A DNA stretch of 64,000 nucleotides. It comes from Citricoccus sp. K5 (GTDB lineage Bacteria; Actinomycetota; Actinomycetes; Actinomycetales; Micrococcaceae). Shown piece after piece: positions 27,140 through 36,011 of this stretch. A program made the position numbers and the translations under genes. The DNA is taken from contig NZ_LR732817.1 of assembly GCF_902506195.1 (NCBI RefSeq), positions 3,563,407-3,627,406 of the forward strand, read 5' to 3'. Below the pieces are notes generated by a model. It saw only the letters and a program-made list of their open reading frames with translations. It had not been told where the DNA came from and searched no databases. Each line of letters begins with the position of its first letter. The stretch's first letter is position 1.

Positions 27140-28396
27140 CTAGGAAGGGAAAGCGCTGAGGTTGGATTCCGTGGGTTCTGCCGCTGTGCCTGCGGTCTTT
27201 CGCTGGTTGCGGTGAAGAACCATCAGCCACATGGCCAGCACGAAGGCCAGGGATGCGAAAAGGCCCAGTGCCATCAGGGTATTTTTGTGCCCGAGGTGTT
27301 GGATGAGCACCGAACCGATGAGGGGGGCCGCTGCCTGGGCAAGGAGCGATGGCAAGGCGGTGCGGCCCATGATCCGGGCGTAGTGGTCTTGTCCAAAGAG
27401 CGCCAGCGGCACGGTTCCGTTGGCGATGGAACTCAGTCCGATGCCCACCCCGTAGATGATGACGAGGATCGTGGGTGCCAGGATCCCGGTGCCGAGGAAG
27501 CTGATTGCCATGGCCGTGGCGAGGGTCGCGGCCAGTAAGGTCCACAACGGGTGGTGTTTGCGCCCGATGACCAGTTCGATGAACCTGGCACCGACTTGCG
27601 AGGGGCCGATGGTGGCGGCCAGCACGACGGCTGCTGTGCCGGCGATGCCGATGCCTGCTAGCAAGGTGAACATGTGGACCGACATCAACGCGGCAATGGA
27701 CATGCCCAATGTGGAGATGCACGCAACCAGGACAATCAACGGCCAGCGAGGCCCCGCTGACCGGGGGCTCTCATTGTTCGGGCGGGCTGGTCCAGCGCTG
27801 GGCGTTGACGCACGTGGTTGTCGAGGAATGGTGAGCGCGTACAGGGGTGCGGTGACCAGCAGGTGCGCCCCTGCGTAGATGAGGGCCGTCCCCCTCCATC
27901 CGACTTCGTTGACCAGCAAGGTACTCAGCGGCCAGCAGATGGTGCTGGCGAACCCTCCGAAAAGCGTCAGGAGGGTGATGGCCGAGCGGGCGGAAGGACC
28001 ATAAGTATGTCCCAGAACTGCGAACGCTCCGGTGTAGAGTCCGCCGCTCATGCCCAACCCGAGGATCAGCCAAGCGCCGAGGTGCCACCACTGATTGGGA
28101 CCCAGACCAAGGACGGTCAGGCCCAAGGCGAGCAGCAGGGCGCTGGCAACCAGGACGGCACGACCGTGGTTGCCGGCCACCAAGGCGCCGACGCGTGGCG
28201 AGCCGAGACCAGCGATAACTAGACCCACCGAGACGCCCGCCACCACTAGGGAAATCGGCCACCCGGTATCCGCGGCGATGGGAGCTGCAAGAACCGCCAG
28301 CAGGTAAAACGTCGAACCCCACGAGAGGATCTGGCCGAGGCCCAGTCCAGCGACGACGTAGCCGCGCTTGGTCGTGAATCTCTGCGTGATGGCCAT
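27140..28396 (-). CDS. MFS transporter of the arsenic island
   Basis: 418 aa with about twelve hydrophobic helices and a polar central loop near residue 205. Begins with a short basic segment, then GLGLGQILSWGSTFYLLAVLAAPI. It belongs to the major facilitator superfamily, but I cannot assign a substrate. ArsJ-type efflux of an arseno-sugar phosphate was considered, but no neighbouring GAPDH gene is present, which argues against it. Positioned last in the minus-strand block, behind a possible 40-aa protein. Confidence 0.8.
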   Translation of the reverse strand: MAITQRFTTKRGYVVAGLGLGQILSWGSTFYLLAVLAAPIAADTGWPISLVVAGVSVGLVIAGLGSPRVGALVAGNHGRAVLVASALLLALGLTVLGLGPNQWWHLGAWLILGLGMSGGLYTGAFAVLGHTYGPSARSAITLLTLFGGFASTICWPLSTLLVNEVGWRGTALIYAGAHLLVTAPLYALTIPRQPRASTPSAGPARPNNESPRSAGPRWPLIVLVACISTLGMSIAALMSVHMFTLLAGIGIAGTAAVVLAATIGPSQVGARFIELVIGRKHHPLWTLLAATLATAMAISFLGTGILAPTILVIIYGVGIGLSSIANGTVPLALFGQDHYARIMGRTALPSLLAQAAAPLIGSVLIQHLGHKNTLMALGLFASLAFVLAMWLMVLHRNQRKTAGTAAEPTESNLSAFPS

Positions 28397-28398
28397 GC

Positions 28399-28521
28399 TC
28401 AGACCAGCTGGGCGGTGCTGCGCAAAGACTGCGCTTCGGAGCCTTCAACTGCGGTGAAAACCCCGGGAAGCGAGGTCTTGGAGGCGCTGTCCTGGACGGC
28501 GTCGGACGGGCCGGGGCTCAT
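28399..28521 (-). CDS. Possible 40-aa protein upstream of the MFS gene
   Basis: Starts ATG 28521 with GAAAGG seven bases upstream and ends two bases before the MFS ATG, so it fits an operon leader position. Ser-rich, no known domain. It may be a real small protein or a truncated gene. Confidence 0.4.
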   Translation of the reverse strand: MSPGPSDAVQDSASKTSLPGVFTAVEGSEAQSLRSTAQLV

Positions 28522-28755
28522 GGTGAAGCCTTTCAAAGCGGGTAGGGGTCGAGGCGCAAGGGGTATCGGGAACGGTCTTTCGCCGGAGGGAGAACCACGA
28601 AGGCACTCTGGTGCAGGGACAGTGTCCACAGCGGGCATCCCCTCTCGACGAAGGAGTTTGGCCGTTGGGTATTAGCAGAACAGAGGTACCTATCTCCGAG
28701 GGCCTTGGTTGACGTCGGACTGACTGGTCTGCTCGCCTAGCAGGAGAGGCGGCAG

Positions 28756-29385
28756 TCAGGCCGTGATCTGTGCCCAGAGCTCTTTGACGTGGGTGTCAAT
28801 GTTCTCGACGATGGCTCGGACCCCGTCAAGGGTCTCGACGGCAGGGTCGGGGATCTCCCAGTCCAGGTAGCGCTTGCCGGGGTAGACCGGGCAGGCGTCC
28901 CCGCAACCCATGGTGATGACGTAGTCCGCGGCCCGCACGACGTCGTCGGTCAGGGGCTTGGGGTAGGCCCCGGACAGATCGATCCCGCGCTCGGCCAGGA
29001 CCTCCACGACGAGGGGGTGGACTTCGGACTGGGGCAGGGAACCGGCGGAGCGGACCTCGACCTGGTCTCCGGCATGGTGAGCCAGCAGGGCCGCGGCGAT
29101 CTGGGAGCGGCCGATGTTGTGCACACAGACGAAGAGCACCTGCGGGACCGGGGAATCGATCTTGCCTTCAGCCTGGGCCAAGGCCCGGAGACGACTGTCC
29201 GCGAAATGCGTGGCGGTGGAGGCCAGATACGTGCGCACCTTCGCTGTGCGGGACAGCGTGGTGTAGGACTCGAAGACGTAGCGTTCAACGGTCTCCGGGG
29301 AGAACATCCCGGTGTACCTTTCAGCCAGGTGCTCGGCGGATCGTTGCAGGACGTGGGTATCCCTGGTCTCGGCGGGCTCGGTCAT
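28756..29385 (-). CDS. arsC: Arsenate reductase, LMW-phosphatase type with N-terminal helical domain
   Basis: 209 aa. Residues 1-75 form the three-helix region typical of long actinobacterial ArsC proteins (AERYTGMFSPETVERYVFES). The P-loop is VCVHNIGRSQIAA with nucleophile Cys, followed by the [15 protein letters not shown] motif containing the second Cys. In actinobacteria this type uses mycothiol/mycoredoxin or thioredoxin to convert arsenate to arsenite. Three more homologues occur in this island (31909, 32406, 36012). Confidence 0.9.
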   Translation of the reverse strand: MTEPAETRDTHVLQRSAEHLAERYTGMFSPETVERYVFESYTTLSRTAKVRTYLASTATHFADSRLRALAQAEGKIDSPVPQVLFVCVHNIGRSQIAAALLAHHAGDQVEVRSAGSLPQSEVHPLVVEVLAERGIDLSGAYPKPLTDDVVRAADYVITMGCGDACPVYPGKRYLDWEIPDPAVETLDGVRAIVENIDTHVKELWAQITA

Positions 29386-29427
29386 GAGGACTCCTTCACG
29401 CAGTGGTGGGCTGGCGGCCGGCTGCGC

Positions 29428-30888
29428 TTAGCAGCAGCCGGAATCTCGGGTCGTGGAGGGGCCGGCTCCGATGGTGACTGGCTGAGGCGCTCCGCAGCAC
29501 CCATCTTCGGCCACTTGAGCGGGGGCCGGGGCGCAACAACCCTGGTCCGTCTCCTGTGCTGCGGGGGCCGGTGCGTCGCAGGACCCGCCGAGGTCGGTAG
29601 AGCAGACCCCCGTCTCGGGCAGGTGTAGTTCGACGTTGTCCGCAGCAGCCTGGTCCCCAGCCAGGGAGGCAGCGATGGAACGTACCTGCTCATAGCCGGT
29701 GGCCATCAGGAAGGTCGGGGCCCGCCCGTAGCTCTTCATGCCCACGATGTAGAACCCGGGTTCCGGGTGGGCTAGCATCTTTTCCCCGTGAGGGGCCACG
29801 GAGCCGCAGGAGTGGAACTCCGGATCGATCAGGGGCCCGAGTTGGCGGGGTGCGTCTACGGCCGGGTCCAACTCGAGGCGGAGCTCGGACAGGATGGACA
29901 GGTCCGGGCGGAAGCCGGTGGCCGGCACCACCACATCTACGGCCAGGGTCTGGTCGCCTGCCGGGGTTGAGGCGAGCACGTCCACATGATCTGCTGCGGC
30001 GCTGAAGCCGGTAATGGTGAAGGAAGTGTGCACCTGGATCGTGCCGGACTCGACGAGGTGGCGCAGTCGGGTGCCCAGCGCGCCGCGGGCGGTCAGCTCG
30101 TCGCGGTCCTCGCCCCCGTAGACGCTGGAGACATCGGCCGAGCGCACGGCCCACGAGATCCGGGTGTCCGGGGCATCCTCGGCCAGGGAACCGAGCTCGA
30201 GCAGGGTGTTGGCTGCCGAGTGCCCGGCCCCGACCACGAGCACATGCCGGCCGGCGAACGTCTGCCGATCCCGGCCGGTGACGTCCGGCAACGCGACAGT
30301 GATGCGCCCGGACGCTACCGCCTCGACCTCGCCGGGGGCGGGCAATCCGGACTGGCCCAAGGGGTTCGGGGTAGACCAGGTACCTGCGGCATCGATTACC
30401 GCGGAAGCCTGGATGTCTTCCATGGTCCCGTCGCTGTGTTGGGTCCGGACCAGGAACGGGGTTTCGGCCCGTCCGGTGGTGCGGGTCTTGTCCATCCCGG
30501 ACCGGGTCACCGCGATGACGCGGGAATCGGTGCGCACGTAGGTGGCCAGCGTCGTGGTGGTGGCCAGGGGTTCTAGATACTGAGTGACCAGTTGGGTTCC
30601 GGTGGGCAGGCCCTGCAGGTTCGGGGCGGTCCAGCCGGCGGCGAGCAGCAGGCGTTCGGCGGCGGCGTCGATGTTGTACTGCCAGGGCGAGAACAGGTGG
30701 GTGTGGCCCCAGTCGCGGATGGAGGCGCCGACCTCAGCACCGGCTTCCAGCAGCAGCGGAGTCAGACCGCGCTCCAAAAGGTGGGCGGCGGCGGCCAGCC
30801 CGACGGGTCCGGCGCCGATGACGACGACCGGCAGAACCGTCGTACCGTCGGCTCCGGTGGTGGCCTTGGTAGTGGTGGTGTCAGACAT
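29428..30888 (-). CDS. FAD/NAD(P)-dependent flavoprotein with Cys-rich tail (ArsO-like)
   Basis: 486 aa. Two dinucleotide-binding motifs ([14 protein letters not shown] near residue 21 and [18 protein letters not shown] near 220) define a class B flavin monooxygenase-like protein. The last 70 residues hold about ten cysteines as GVCSTD, GSCD, GCCAP, GCCGAP and a terminal SGCC, unlike ordinary members; this suggests metalloid binding or thiol relay. The 5' end overlaps the trxB stop by 8 bp, so the two are cotranscribed. ArsO-type proteins are frequent in ars operons but their reaction is poorly defined. Confidence 0.85.
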   Translation of the reverse strand: MSDTTTTKATTGADGTTVLPVVVIGAGPVGLAAAAHLLERGLTPLLLEAGAEVGASIRDWGHTHLFSPWQYNIDAAAERLLLAAGWTAPNLQGLPTGTQLVTQYLEPLATTTTLATYVRTDSRVIAVTRSGMDKTRTTGRAETPFLVRTQHSDGTMEDIQASAVIDAAGTWSTPNPLGQSGLPAPGEVEAVASGRITVALPDVTGRDRQTFAGRHVLVVGAGHSAANTLLELGSLAEDAPDTRISWAVRSADVSSVYGGEDRDELTARGALGTRLRHLVESGTIQVHTSFTITGFSAAADHVDVLASTPAGDQTLAVDVVVPATGFRPDLSILSELRLELDPAVDAPRQLGPLIDPEFHSCGSVAPHGEKMLAHPEPGFYIVGMKSYGRAPTFLMATGYEQVRSIAASLAGDQAAADNVELHLPETGVCSTDLGGSCDAPAPAAQETDQGCCAPAPAQVAEDGCCGAPQPVTIGAGPSTTRDSGCC

Positions 30889-31894
30889 GGGTCGGCTCCT
30901 CGATCAGTGCAGCGGCAATGCTGTCGGCGTCGTGCAGGGCGGCTAGGTAGCGTTCGGCGTCCAGGGCGGCAGAGCACCCGGTACCGGCGGCGGTGATGGC
31001 CTGGCGGTAGCGGTGGTCCACGGCGTCGCCGCAGGCGAAGACCCCGGGCAGGTTGGTGGCGGTGGTGTGGGCGTCCACGAGGATGTATCCCTCGTCGTCC
31101 AGGTCGAGCTGGCCGGTGACCAGTTCGGTGCGGGGCAGATGCCCGATCGCCACGAACACCCCGGACGCGGATAGTTCGCGAGTGTCCCCGGTGATGGTGT
31201 CGGTCAGGGTCATACCGGTGACCTTGTCCTGGCCGTGAATGGCGGCGATTCGACTGTTGTAGGCGAAGCGGATCTTCTCGTTATCCTTGGCTCGGGCGGC
31301 CATGATCTTCGAGGCCCGCAAGGCGTCCCTGCGGACCACGATGGTCACGGTGCGCGCGAAGCGGGTCAGGAAGAGGGCCTCTTCCATGGCCGAGTCCCCG
31401 CCGCCGACCACGATGATGTCCTGGTCTCGGAAGAAGAATCCGTCACAGGTGGCGCACCAGGACACCCCGTGCCCGCTGAGTTGCTTCTCCTCGGGCAGGC
31501 CGAGTTCTTTGTAGGCGGAGCCGGTAGCCATGATCACCGCAGGGGCCTGGTATGTTTTCCCGGCCAGGGTGGTGACCTCTTTGAGATGGTCCTTGAGCTG
31601 CACGGTAGCGGCGTCGTCATACTCGATGATCGCGCCGAACCGGGTGGCCTGTTCGGCCAGTCCGGCCATCAACTCGGGACCTTGAATGCCGCCGGGGAAA
31701 CCGGGGAAGTTCTCCACCTCGGTGGTGTTCATCAGCGCCCCGCCGTGAGTGACGGAGCCGGCTATGACCCGCGGGGCCAGTCCGGCCCGGGCGGCGTAGA
31801 TCGCCGCGGTGTAGCCGGCGGGGCCCGAACCAATGATGATCAGTTGGTCGGTGGCAGCGTCGGAGATGGTGGTGTCGGTGATCGTGTTGTCCAT
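30881..31894 (-). CDS. trxB: Thioredoxin reductase
   Basis: 337 aa. FAD-binding [19 protein letters not shown], redox motif [15 protein letters not shown]-binding [15 protein letters not shown] and C-terminal [19 protein letters not shown] with the glycine-rich FAD contact. It should supply reducing power, through thioredoxin or mycoredoxin, to the arsenate reductases encoded beside it. Start ATG 31894 chosen because the flavin domain follows at once; the frame is open to 32077 only as the shadow of arsC. No thioredoxin gene is seen in the island. Confidence 0.95.
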   Translation of the reverse strand: MDNTITDTTISDAATDQLIIIGSGPAGYTAAIYAARAGLAPRVIAGSVTHGGALMNTTEVENFPGFPGGIQGPELMAGLAEQATRFGAIIEYDDAATVQLKDHLKEVTTLAGKTYQAPAVIMATGSAYKELGLPEEKQLSGHGVSWCATCDGFFFRDQDIIVVGGGDSAMEEALFLTRFARTVTIVVRRDALRASKIMAARAKDNEKIRFAYNSRIAAIHGQDKVTGMTLTDTITGDTRELSASGVFVAIGHLPRTELVTGQLDLDDEGYILVDAHTTATNLPGVFACGDAVDHRYRQAITAAGTGCSAALDAERYLAALHDADSIAAALIEEPTHV

Positions 31895-31908
31895 GGGGAG
31901 GCTCACCT

Positions 31909-32364
31909 TCAGTTCGTCGTTGACCCGGCGGGCAGCAGCTCGGTGATGAGCTGTTGGATGCGGACCTTGATGTCGTCGCGGATGGGGCGGACGCCTTCGA
32001 TGCCCTGGCCGGCCGGGTCTTCGAGCTTCCAGTCCTCGTAGCGCTTGCCGGGGAAGAACGGGCAGGCGTCTCCGCAACCCATGGTGATGACCACGTCGGA
32101 GTCCTTCACGGCCTGATCGGACAGCACCTTAGGTTGGTTCGCGCTGATGTCGATGCCCTCTTCGGCCATCGCCTCCACGGCCGCCGGATTGACCGACTCG
32201 GCCGGGGCGGATCCCGCGGAGCGGACCTCGATCCGGCTCTCGGCCAGGTGGGACAGGTAGGCAGCGGCCATCTGGGAGCGGCCGGCGTTGTGCACGCAGA
32301 CGAACAGCACCGACGGTCGATCTGTGGCTTCCTCGGTGGTTTCAGTGGTGGTCTCTGCGGTCAT
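31909..32364 (-). CDS. arsC: Arsenate reductase, short LMW-phosphatase type
   Basis: 151 aa, without the N-terminal helical domain. P-loop [13 protein letters not shown], then [19 protein letters not shown] Thr/Glu-rich segment of about 15 residues precedes the domain. ATG 32364 is preferred over an in-frame TTG at 32376. Fifteen bases separate it from trxB, implying the reductase pair is cotranscribed. Confidence 0.92.
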   Translation of the reverse strand: MTAETTTETTEEATDRPSVLFVCVHNAGRSQMAAAYLSHLAESRIEVRSAGSAPAESVNPAAVEAMAEEGIDISANQPKVLSDQAVKDSDVVITMGCGDACPFFPGKRYEDWKLEDPAGQGIEGVRPIRDDIKVRIQQLITELLPAGSTTN

Positions 32365-32405
32365 CGGGCGATCCAAATCTGTCGGCGAGTGCGGGCGTCG
32401 GAGTA

Positions 32406-32852
32406 TCAGGAGGTGGTGGAGTCGGTGAGCTCGGCCAGCAGTGCCTTGACCCGGGCGTCGATGTCGTCGCGAACCAGGCGCATGCGCTCGGCTCCCTCGA
32501 TGCCACGGGCAAAGGGCTCGTCGGTGTGCCAGGTCTCGATATCGCCGGCCATGCCGTCGACCGGCTCGACGTTGGCCTCGCCGCCGAGGACAACCACCCG
32601 GTCCACGCGGGCCAGCAGGCCCGGGTCGATGGGCTTGGGGTGCCCTGCGGACATGTCGGCGCCGGACTCGGCGATGACCTCGGCCGAGAGCGCGTTGATC
32701 GTCTCGCCCGGCTTGGTGCCGGCGGAGTGGACCTCGACAGCTCCGGCGGCCCGGTGTTCCATCAGGGCCGCAGCCATCTGGGACTTGCCGCCGTTCTTGG
32801 CGCAGATGAACAGCACGGAGGGGCGGGATGAGGATGGTGGCTCGGTGGTCAT
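32406..32852 (-). CDS. Divergent LMW-phosphatase/ArsC family protein
   Basis: 148 aa. Same fold as ArsC, but the P-loop reads [15 protein letters not shown]: the Arg that normally binds the oxyanion is Lys, and the later GCGDACP motif is replaced by [12 protein letters not shown], removing that Cys. The C-terminal [11 protein letters not shown] resembles the loop of other family members. Arsenate reduction by the usual two-Cys route therefore looks impossible; it could be a phosphatase or a one-Cys mycothiol transferase. It lies between arsC and acr3 on the same strand. Confidence 0.8.
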   Translation of the reverse strand: MTTEPPSSSRPSVLFICAKNGGKSQMAAALMEHRAAGAVEVHSAGTKPGETINALSAEVIAESGADMSAGHPKPIDPGLLARVDRVVVLGGEANVEPVDGMAGDIETWHTDEPFARGIEGAERMRLVRDDIDARVKALLAELTDSTTS

Positions 32853-32880
32853 CTCTACGGGTCTCCTGTCGGTCGACGGT

Positions 32881-33999
32881 TCAGGCGTGGTTCGCGGAGG
32901 CGGTCTCAGCGCGAGCGGGGACGGTGGGGTCTCCGGGGAAAAGCTTGCGGCCGGCCCACAGGGACACGTAGACGAGGCCGACGAGGACGGGGACCTCGAT
33001 CAGGGGGCCGACGACGCCGGCCAGGGCCTGACCGGAGGTGACGCCGAAGGTGCCGATGGCCACGGCGATGGCCAGCTCGAAGTTGTTGCCGGCCGCGGTG
33101 AAGGCCACGGTCGTGGACTTGGCGTAGTTCAGTCCCACGGCCTTGGAAGCGAGCAGGGCGATGCCGAACATCAACACGAAGTAGGCCAGCAACGGCAGGG
33201 CGATCCGAGCGACGTCCCACGGGTTGGTGGTGATGGCCTCACCCTGCAGGGCGAACAGCAGCACGATGGTGAACAACAGCCCGTACAGGGCCCAGGGGCC
33301 GATACGCGGCAGGAACGTCTCCTCGTACCAAGTGCGTCCCTTGGCCTTCTCACCGAAGTAGCGCGTCAGGAAGCCGGCAAACAGAGGAATGCCCAGGAAT
33401 ACCAGCACGCTGAGGACGATGGACCAGACGGAGAAATCGGCCGAGGTGGTCGGCAGGCCCAGCCAGGACGGGAGGACCTGGAGGTAGAACCAGCCCAGGG
33501 CGCCGAAGGCGAAGACCTGGAAGACGGAGTTGATGGCCACCAGGACGGCGGCGGCCTCGCGGTCCCCGCAGGCCAAGTCGTTCCAGATGAAGACCATGGC
33601 GATGCAGCGCGCCAGGCCGACGATGATCAGGCCGGTGCGGTACTCGGGCAGGTCCGGCAGGAGCATCCAGGCCAGAGCGAACATCAGGGCCGGACCGACG
33701 ACCCAGTTCAACACCAGCGAGGTGATCATGAGCCGCTTGTCCCCAGCGATGCGTCGGGTCTCGTTATAGCGGACCTTGGCGAGGACGGGGTACATCATCA
33801 CCAGCAGACCAATGGCGATCGGCAGGGACACCTCGCCGATCTTCACCGCCTCCAGCGCAGTGTTCAGACCGGGGATGAAGCGGCCCAGGGCCAGGCCGGC
33901 CACCATGGCCAGCAGAATCCAGGCCGGCAGCCAACGGTCGAGGAAGGACATCTCCTTCATCACCGGTTGGTGCGGGGCAGGGGCGGTGGTGGTGCTCAT
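32881..33999 (-). CDS. acr3: ACR3 family arsenite efflux permease
   Basis: 372 aa, ten hydrophobic helices. The key Cys lies in [19 protein letters not shown], the signature of ACR3, and [12 protein letters not shown] is the second conserved motif. It exports arsenite using the proton gradient. Start ATG 33999; the leader carries inverted repeats at 34017-34032 and 34051-34066. Head of the minus-strand ars operon, divergent from arsR. Confidence 0.95.
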   Translation of the reverse strand: MSTTTAPAPHQPVMKEMSFLDRWLPAWILLAMVAGLALGRFIPGLNTALEAVKIGEVSLPIAIGLLVMMYPVLAKVRYNETRRIAGDKRLMITSLVLNWVVGPALMFALAWMLLPDLPEYRTGLIIVGLARCIAMVFIWNDLACGDREAAAVLVAINSVFQVFAFGALGWFYLQVLPSWLGLPTTSADFSVWSIVLSVLVFLGIPLFAGFLTRYFGEKAKGRTWYEETFLPRIGPWALYGLLFTIVLLFALQGEAITTNPWDVARIALPLLAYFVLMFGIALLASKAVGLNYAKSTTVAFTAAGNNFELAIAVAIGTFGVTSGQALAGVVGPLIEVPVLVGLVYVSLWAGRKLFPGDPTVPARAETASANHA

Positions 34000-34016
34000 G
34001 CAGGCCCATCTCTCGT

Positions 34017-34066
34017 ATCGATAACCATCGATGGGAACACTACTGGTCATATTGACATACGTCAAT
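34017..34066. promoter_or_regulatory. ArsR operator region between acr3 and arsR
   Basis: Two inverted repeats: ATCGAT-N4-ATCGAT (34017-34032) and ATTGAC-N4-GTCAAT (34051-34066). The second overlaps a good plus-strand -35 (TTGACA at 34052) with a TAAGAT -10 at about 34068-34073 close to the arsR start, so arsR mRNA is nearly leaderless. Binding by the adjacent ArsR would shut both directions. Confidence 0.65.
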
Positions 34067-34079
34067 GTAAGATGGGGTG

Positions 34080-34457
34080 ATGGTTTCCACAGTTGCCTTC
34101 TCCGCCCCGACCTACACCGATCGCCGCAGACCGGTCCTGGTCGCCCAGGAGTGCTGCTCCCTGACGAACGGACCGATCGGTGCCGATGAGGCCCAGCGGG
34201 CCGCCGGCATGCTCAAGGCCCTGGCCGACCCCATGCGACTGCGCCTGTTGTCCCACATCGCCGCCCAGGGCTGCGGGGCGGTGTGCGCGTGTGACCTCAC
34301 TGACGAGCTGGGGATCAGTCAGCCCACCGTCAGTCACCACATGAAGAAACTGGTCGACGCCGGCTTGCTCACCCGAGAGCAACGCGGCAAGTGGGCCCAT
34401 TACAGTGTGGTGCCGGAGGCCTTCGCGGGGTTGCGGCGGATGCTGGAGCTGGGCTGA
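34080..34457 (+). CDS. arsR: ArsR/SmtB family As(III)-responsive repressor
   Basis: 125 aa. Winged helix from about residue 40 to 120 with recognition helix QPTVSHHMKKL. Cysteines that could bind arsenite occur in QECCSL near residues 25-26 and in GCGAVCACDL on helix 3, where classic ArsR has CVC. ATG 34080 is preferred over the GTG one codon earlier. Divergent from acr3 across the operator region. Confidence 0.9.
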   Translation: MVSTVAFSAPTYTDRRRPVLVAQECCSLTNGPIGADEAQRAAGMLKALADPMRLRLLSHIAAQGCGAVCACDLTDELGISQPTVSHHMKKLVDAGLLTREQRGKWAHYSVVPEAFAGLRRMLELG

Positions 34458-34483
34458 TCGCACGCCACACCGACAGGGAAACG

Positions 34484-35599
34484 GTGGAGACTCGCGCTGT
34501 CGATGTCTTAGTCATCGGCGGAGGTCAGGCCGGACTGGCTGTCGGGTTTTATTTGCACCGTTTGTCCCGGGATGCCGCCCGTGGGCGCGGCGGGCCAGCT
34601 CCCAGTTTCGCGATCCTTGACGCCAATGAGCAACCCGGTGGGGCCTGGCAGCATTACTGGGACACCCTGGAACTTTTCTCCCCGGCCGCCTACAGCTCTT
34701 TGCCCGGTTACCGCATGCCGGCCTGGGCCAGTCCGGGCAACCCCTCGGCCGGCCATGTGGTGTCCTACCTGCGAACCTATGAGGAACGGTATGCCCTGCC
34801 GGTCCACCGTCCCGTGACCGTTGTGGCTGTCGAAGACCTGCCCGACGGCCGGTATCGCACTCTGACTGACCAGGGAGCCTGGATCAGCCGCGTCGTCGTC
34901 AACGCCACTGGCTCCTGGCGCCGCCCCTTCGTGCCAACAATGCCCGGGGCGGAGAAGTTCACCGGGTCTCAACTGCACACCACCGGCTACCGGAGCCGCA
35001 AGTCGTTCACCGGACATCGGGTCGTGGTGGTCGGCGGAGGCAACTCGGGCGCGCAGATCGCCGCCGATCTGCTGCCGGCCGCCGCCTCGGTCACTTGGGT
35101 GACCCGCCGACCCCCGCGCTACCTGCCCGACGAGGTCGACGGCCGGGCCCTGTTCCAGCTCGCCACCGGCCATGTCCACGCCCTAGAGCGAGGGGATTTT
35201 ACTGGCGGTGGGGTCGGATCGCTGGGCGACATCGTCGCGATCCCCCCAGTACGGCAGGCCCGCGACGCCGGCCACCTGGAGGCCCAGCCGATGTTCTCTG
35301 GCTTCACACCCACTGGCGTTCAATGGGCTGACGGGCGCCAGCAGGAGACCGATGCGGTGATCTGGTGCACCGGCTTCCGCCCCGATCTGGGCCACGTTCG
35401 GCCACTGGGGCTGGACATGAATGGGGCAGCCCCAGTGACCGCGGGTGATCTGCCGACCCGATCCCGCGACCGGGCGGGACTGTTCTTCCTCGGCTACGGG
35501 GACTGGTGCGGTCCGGCCTCGGCCACCCTGATCGGCGTTGGCGCCCCTGCCCGCGAGACTGCCACTGCTGCGGCCCGACATGCCGCGTCCGCCATCTGA
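34484..35599 (+). CDS. arsO: NAD(P)/FAD-dependent oxidoreductase (ArsO-type)
   Basis: 371 aa from GTG 34484 with AGGGAA just upstream. Two Rossmann motifs (VLVIGGGQAGLAVGFYL and VVVVGGGNSGAQIAADLL) and the FMO-like ATGSWRRPF and DAVIWCTGFRPDL segments. It lacks the Cys-rich tail of the flavoprotein at 29428. Directly follows arsR, so probably under the same repressor; likely acts on arsenicals or a small substrate with NADPH, reaction unproven. Confidence 0.85.
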   Translation: METRAVDVLVIGGGQAGLAVGFYLHRLSRDAARGRGGPAPSFAILDANEQPGGAWQHYWDTLELFSPAAYSSLPGYRMPAWASPGNPSAGHVVSYLRTYEERYALPVHRPVTVVAVEDLPDGRYRTLTDQGAWISRVVVNATGSWRRPFVPTMPGAEKFTGSQLHTTGYRSRKSFTGHRVVVVGGGNSGAQIAADLLPAAASVTWVTRRPPRYLPDEVDGRALFQLATGHVHALERGDFTGGGVGSLGDIVAIPPVRQARDAGHLEAQPMFSGFTPTGVQWADGRQQETDAVIWCTGFRPDLGHVRPLGLDMNGAAPVTAGDLPTRSRDRAGLFFLGYGDWCGPASATLIGVGAPARETATAAARHAASAI

Positions 35600-35671
35600 T
35601 ATGCGCCAGGATGCTTTGGCCCGGACGTGGCCGGAAATCCTGCGGCCCCCAGATCCCATAAACTGGTGTCT

Positions 35672-36007
35672 ATGAGTTCCCCGATGCCCGAGTTCGACGC
35701 GCCCGCTCCCACGAGCCACGGGCATCTGGCCCCCGATCGGAGTACAGCGGAGAACCTGGCGAGGATGCTGCGTGCCCTGGCGGATCCAACGCGGATTCAG
35801 CTGCTGGCCCTGATGAACGGTGCCGGCCCGGAGGGGACGACGGTCAAGGAACTCACGGACGCGCTGACGTTCAGACAGCCGACTATTAGCCACCACCTGC
35901 GGATCTTGTTGGACGAAGGAATCGTGTGCAAGTCCCAAACCGGGCGGCAAACCTGGTATTCCATCGCTGCCGAACACGCCGGGTCCATCTCCGACCTGCT
36001 GCGGTAG
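35672..36007 (+). CDS. arsR: Second ArsR/SmtB family repressor
   Basis: 111 aa. Winged helix with RMLRALADPTRIQLLALM and recognition helix RQPTISHHLRILLDEG. No cysteine pair appears on helix 3, and only one Cys is found near residue 88, so its As(III) site, if any, must differ from that of the repressor at 34080. A TAAACT -10-like hexamer ends about 8 bases before the ATG, suggesting a leaderless mRNA. Followed after 4 bases by the ArsC fusion gene. Confidence 0.85.
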   Translation: MSSPMPEFDAPAPTSHGHLAPDRSTAENLARMLRALADPTRIQLLALMNGAGPEGTTVKELTDALTFRQPTISHHLRILLDEGIVCKSQTGRQTWYSIAAEHAGSISDLLR

Positions 36008-36011
36008 TCCA

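Noticed and set aside
27140-28396. ArsJ assignment for the MFS transporter
   Set aside because: No neighbouring GAPDH gene and no residue pattern I can tie to ArsJ.
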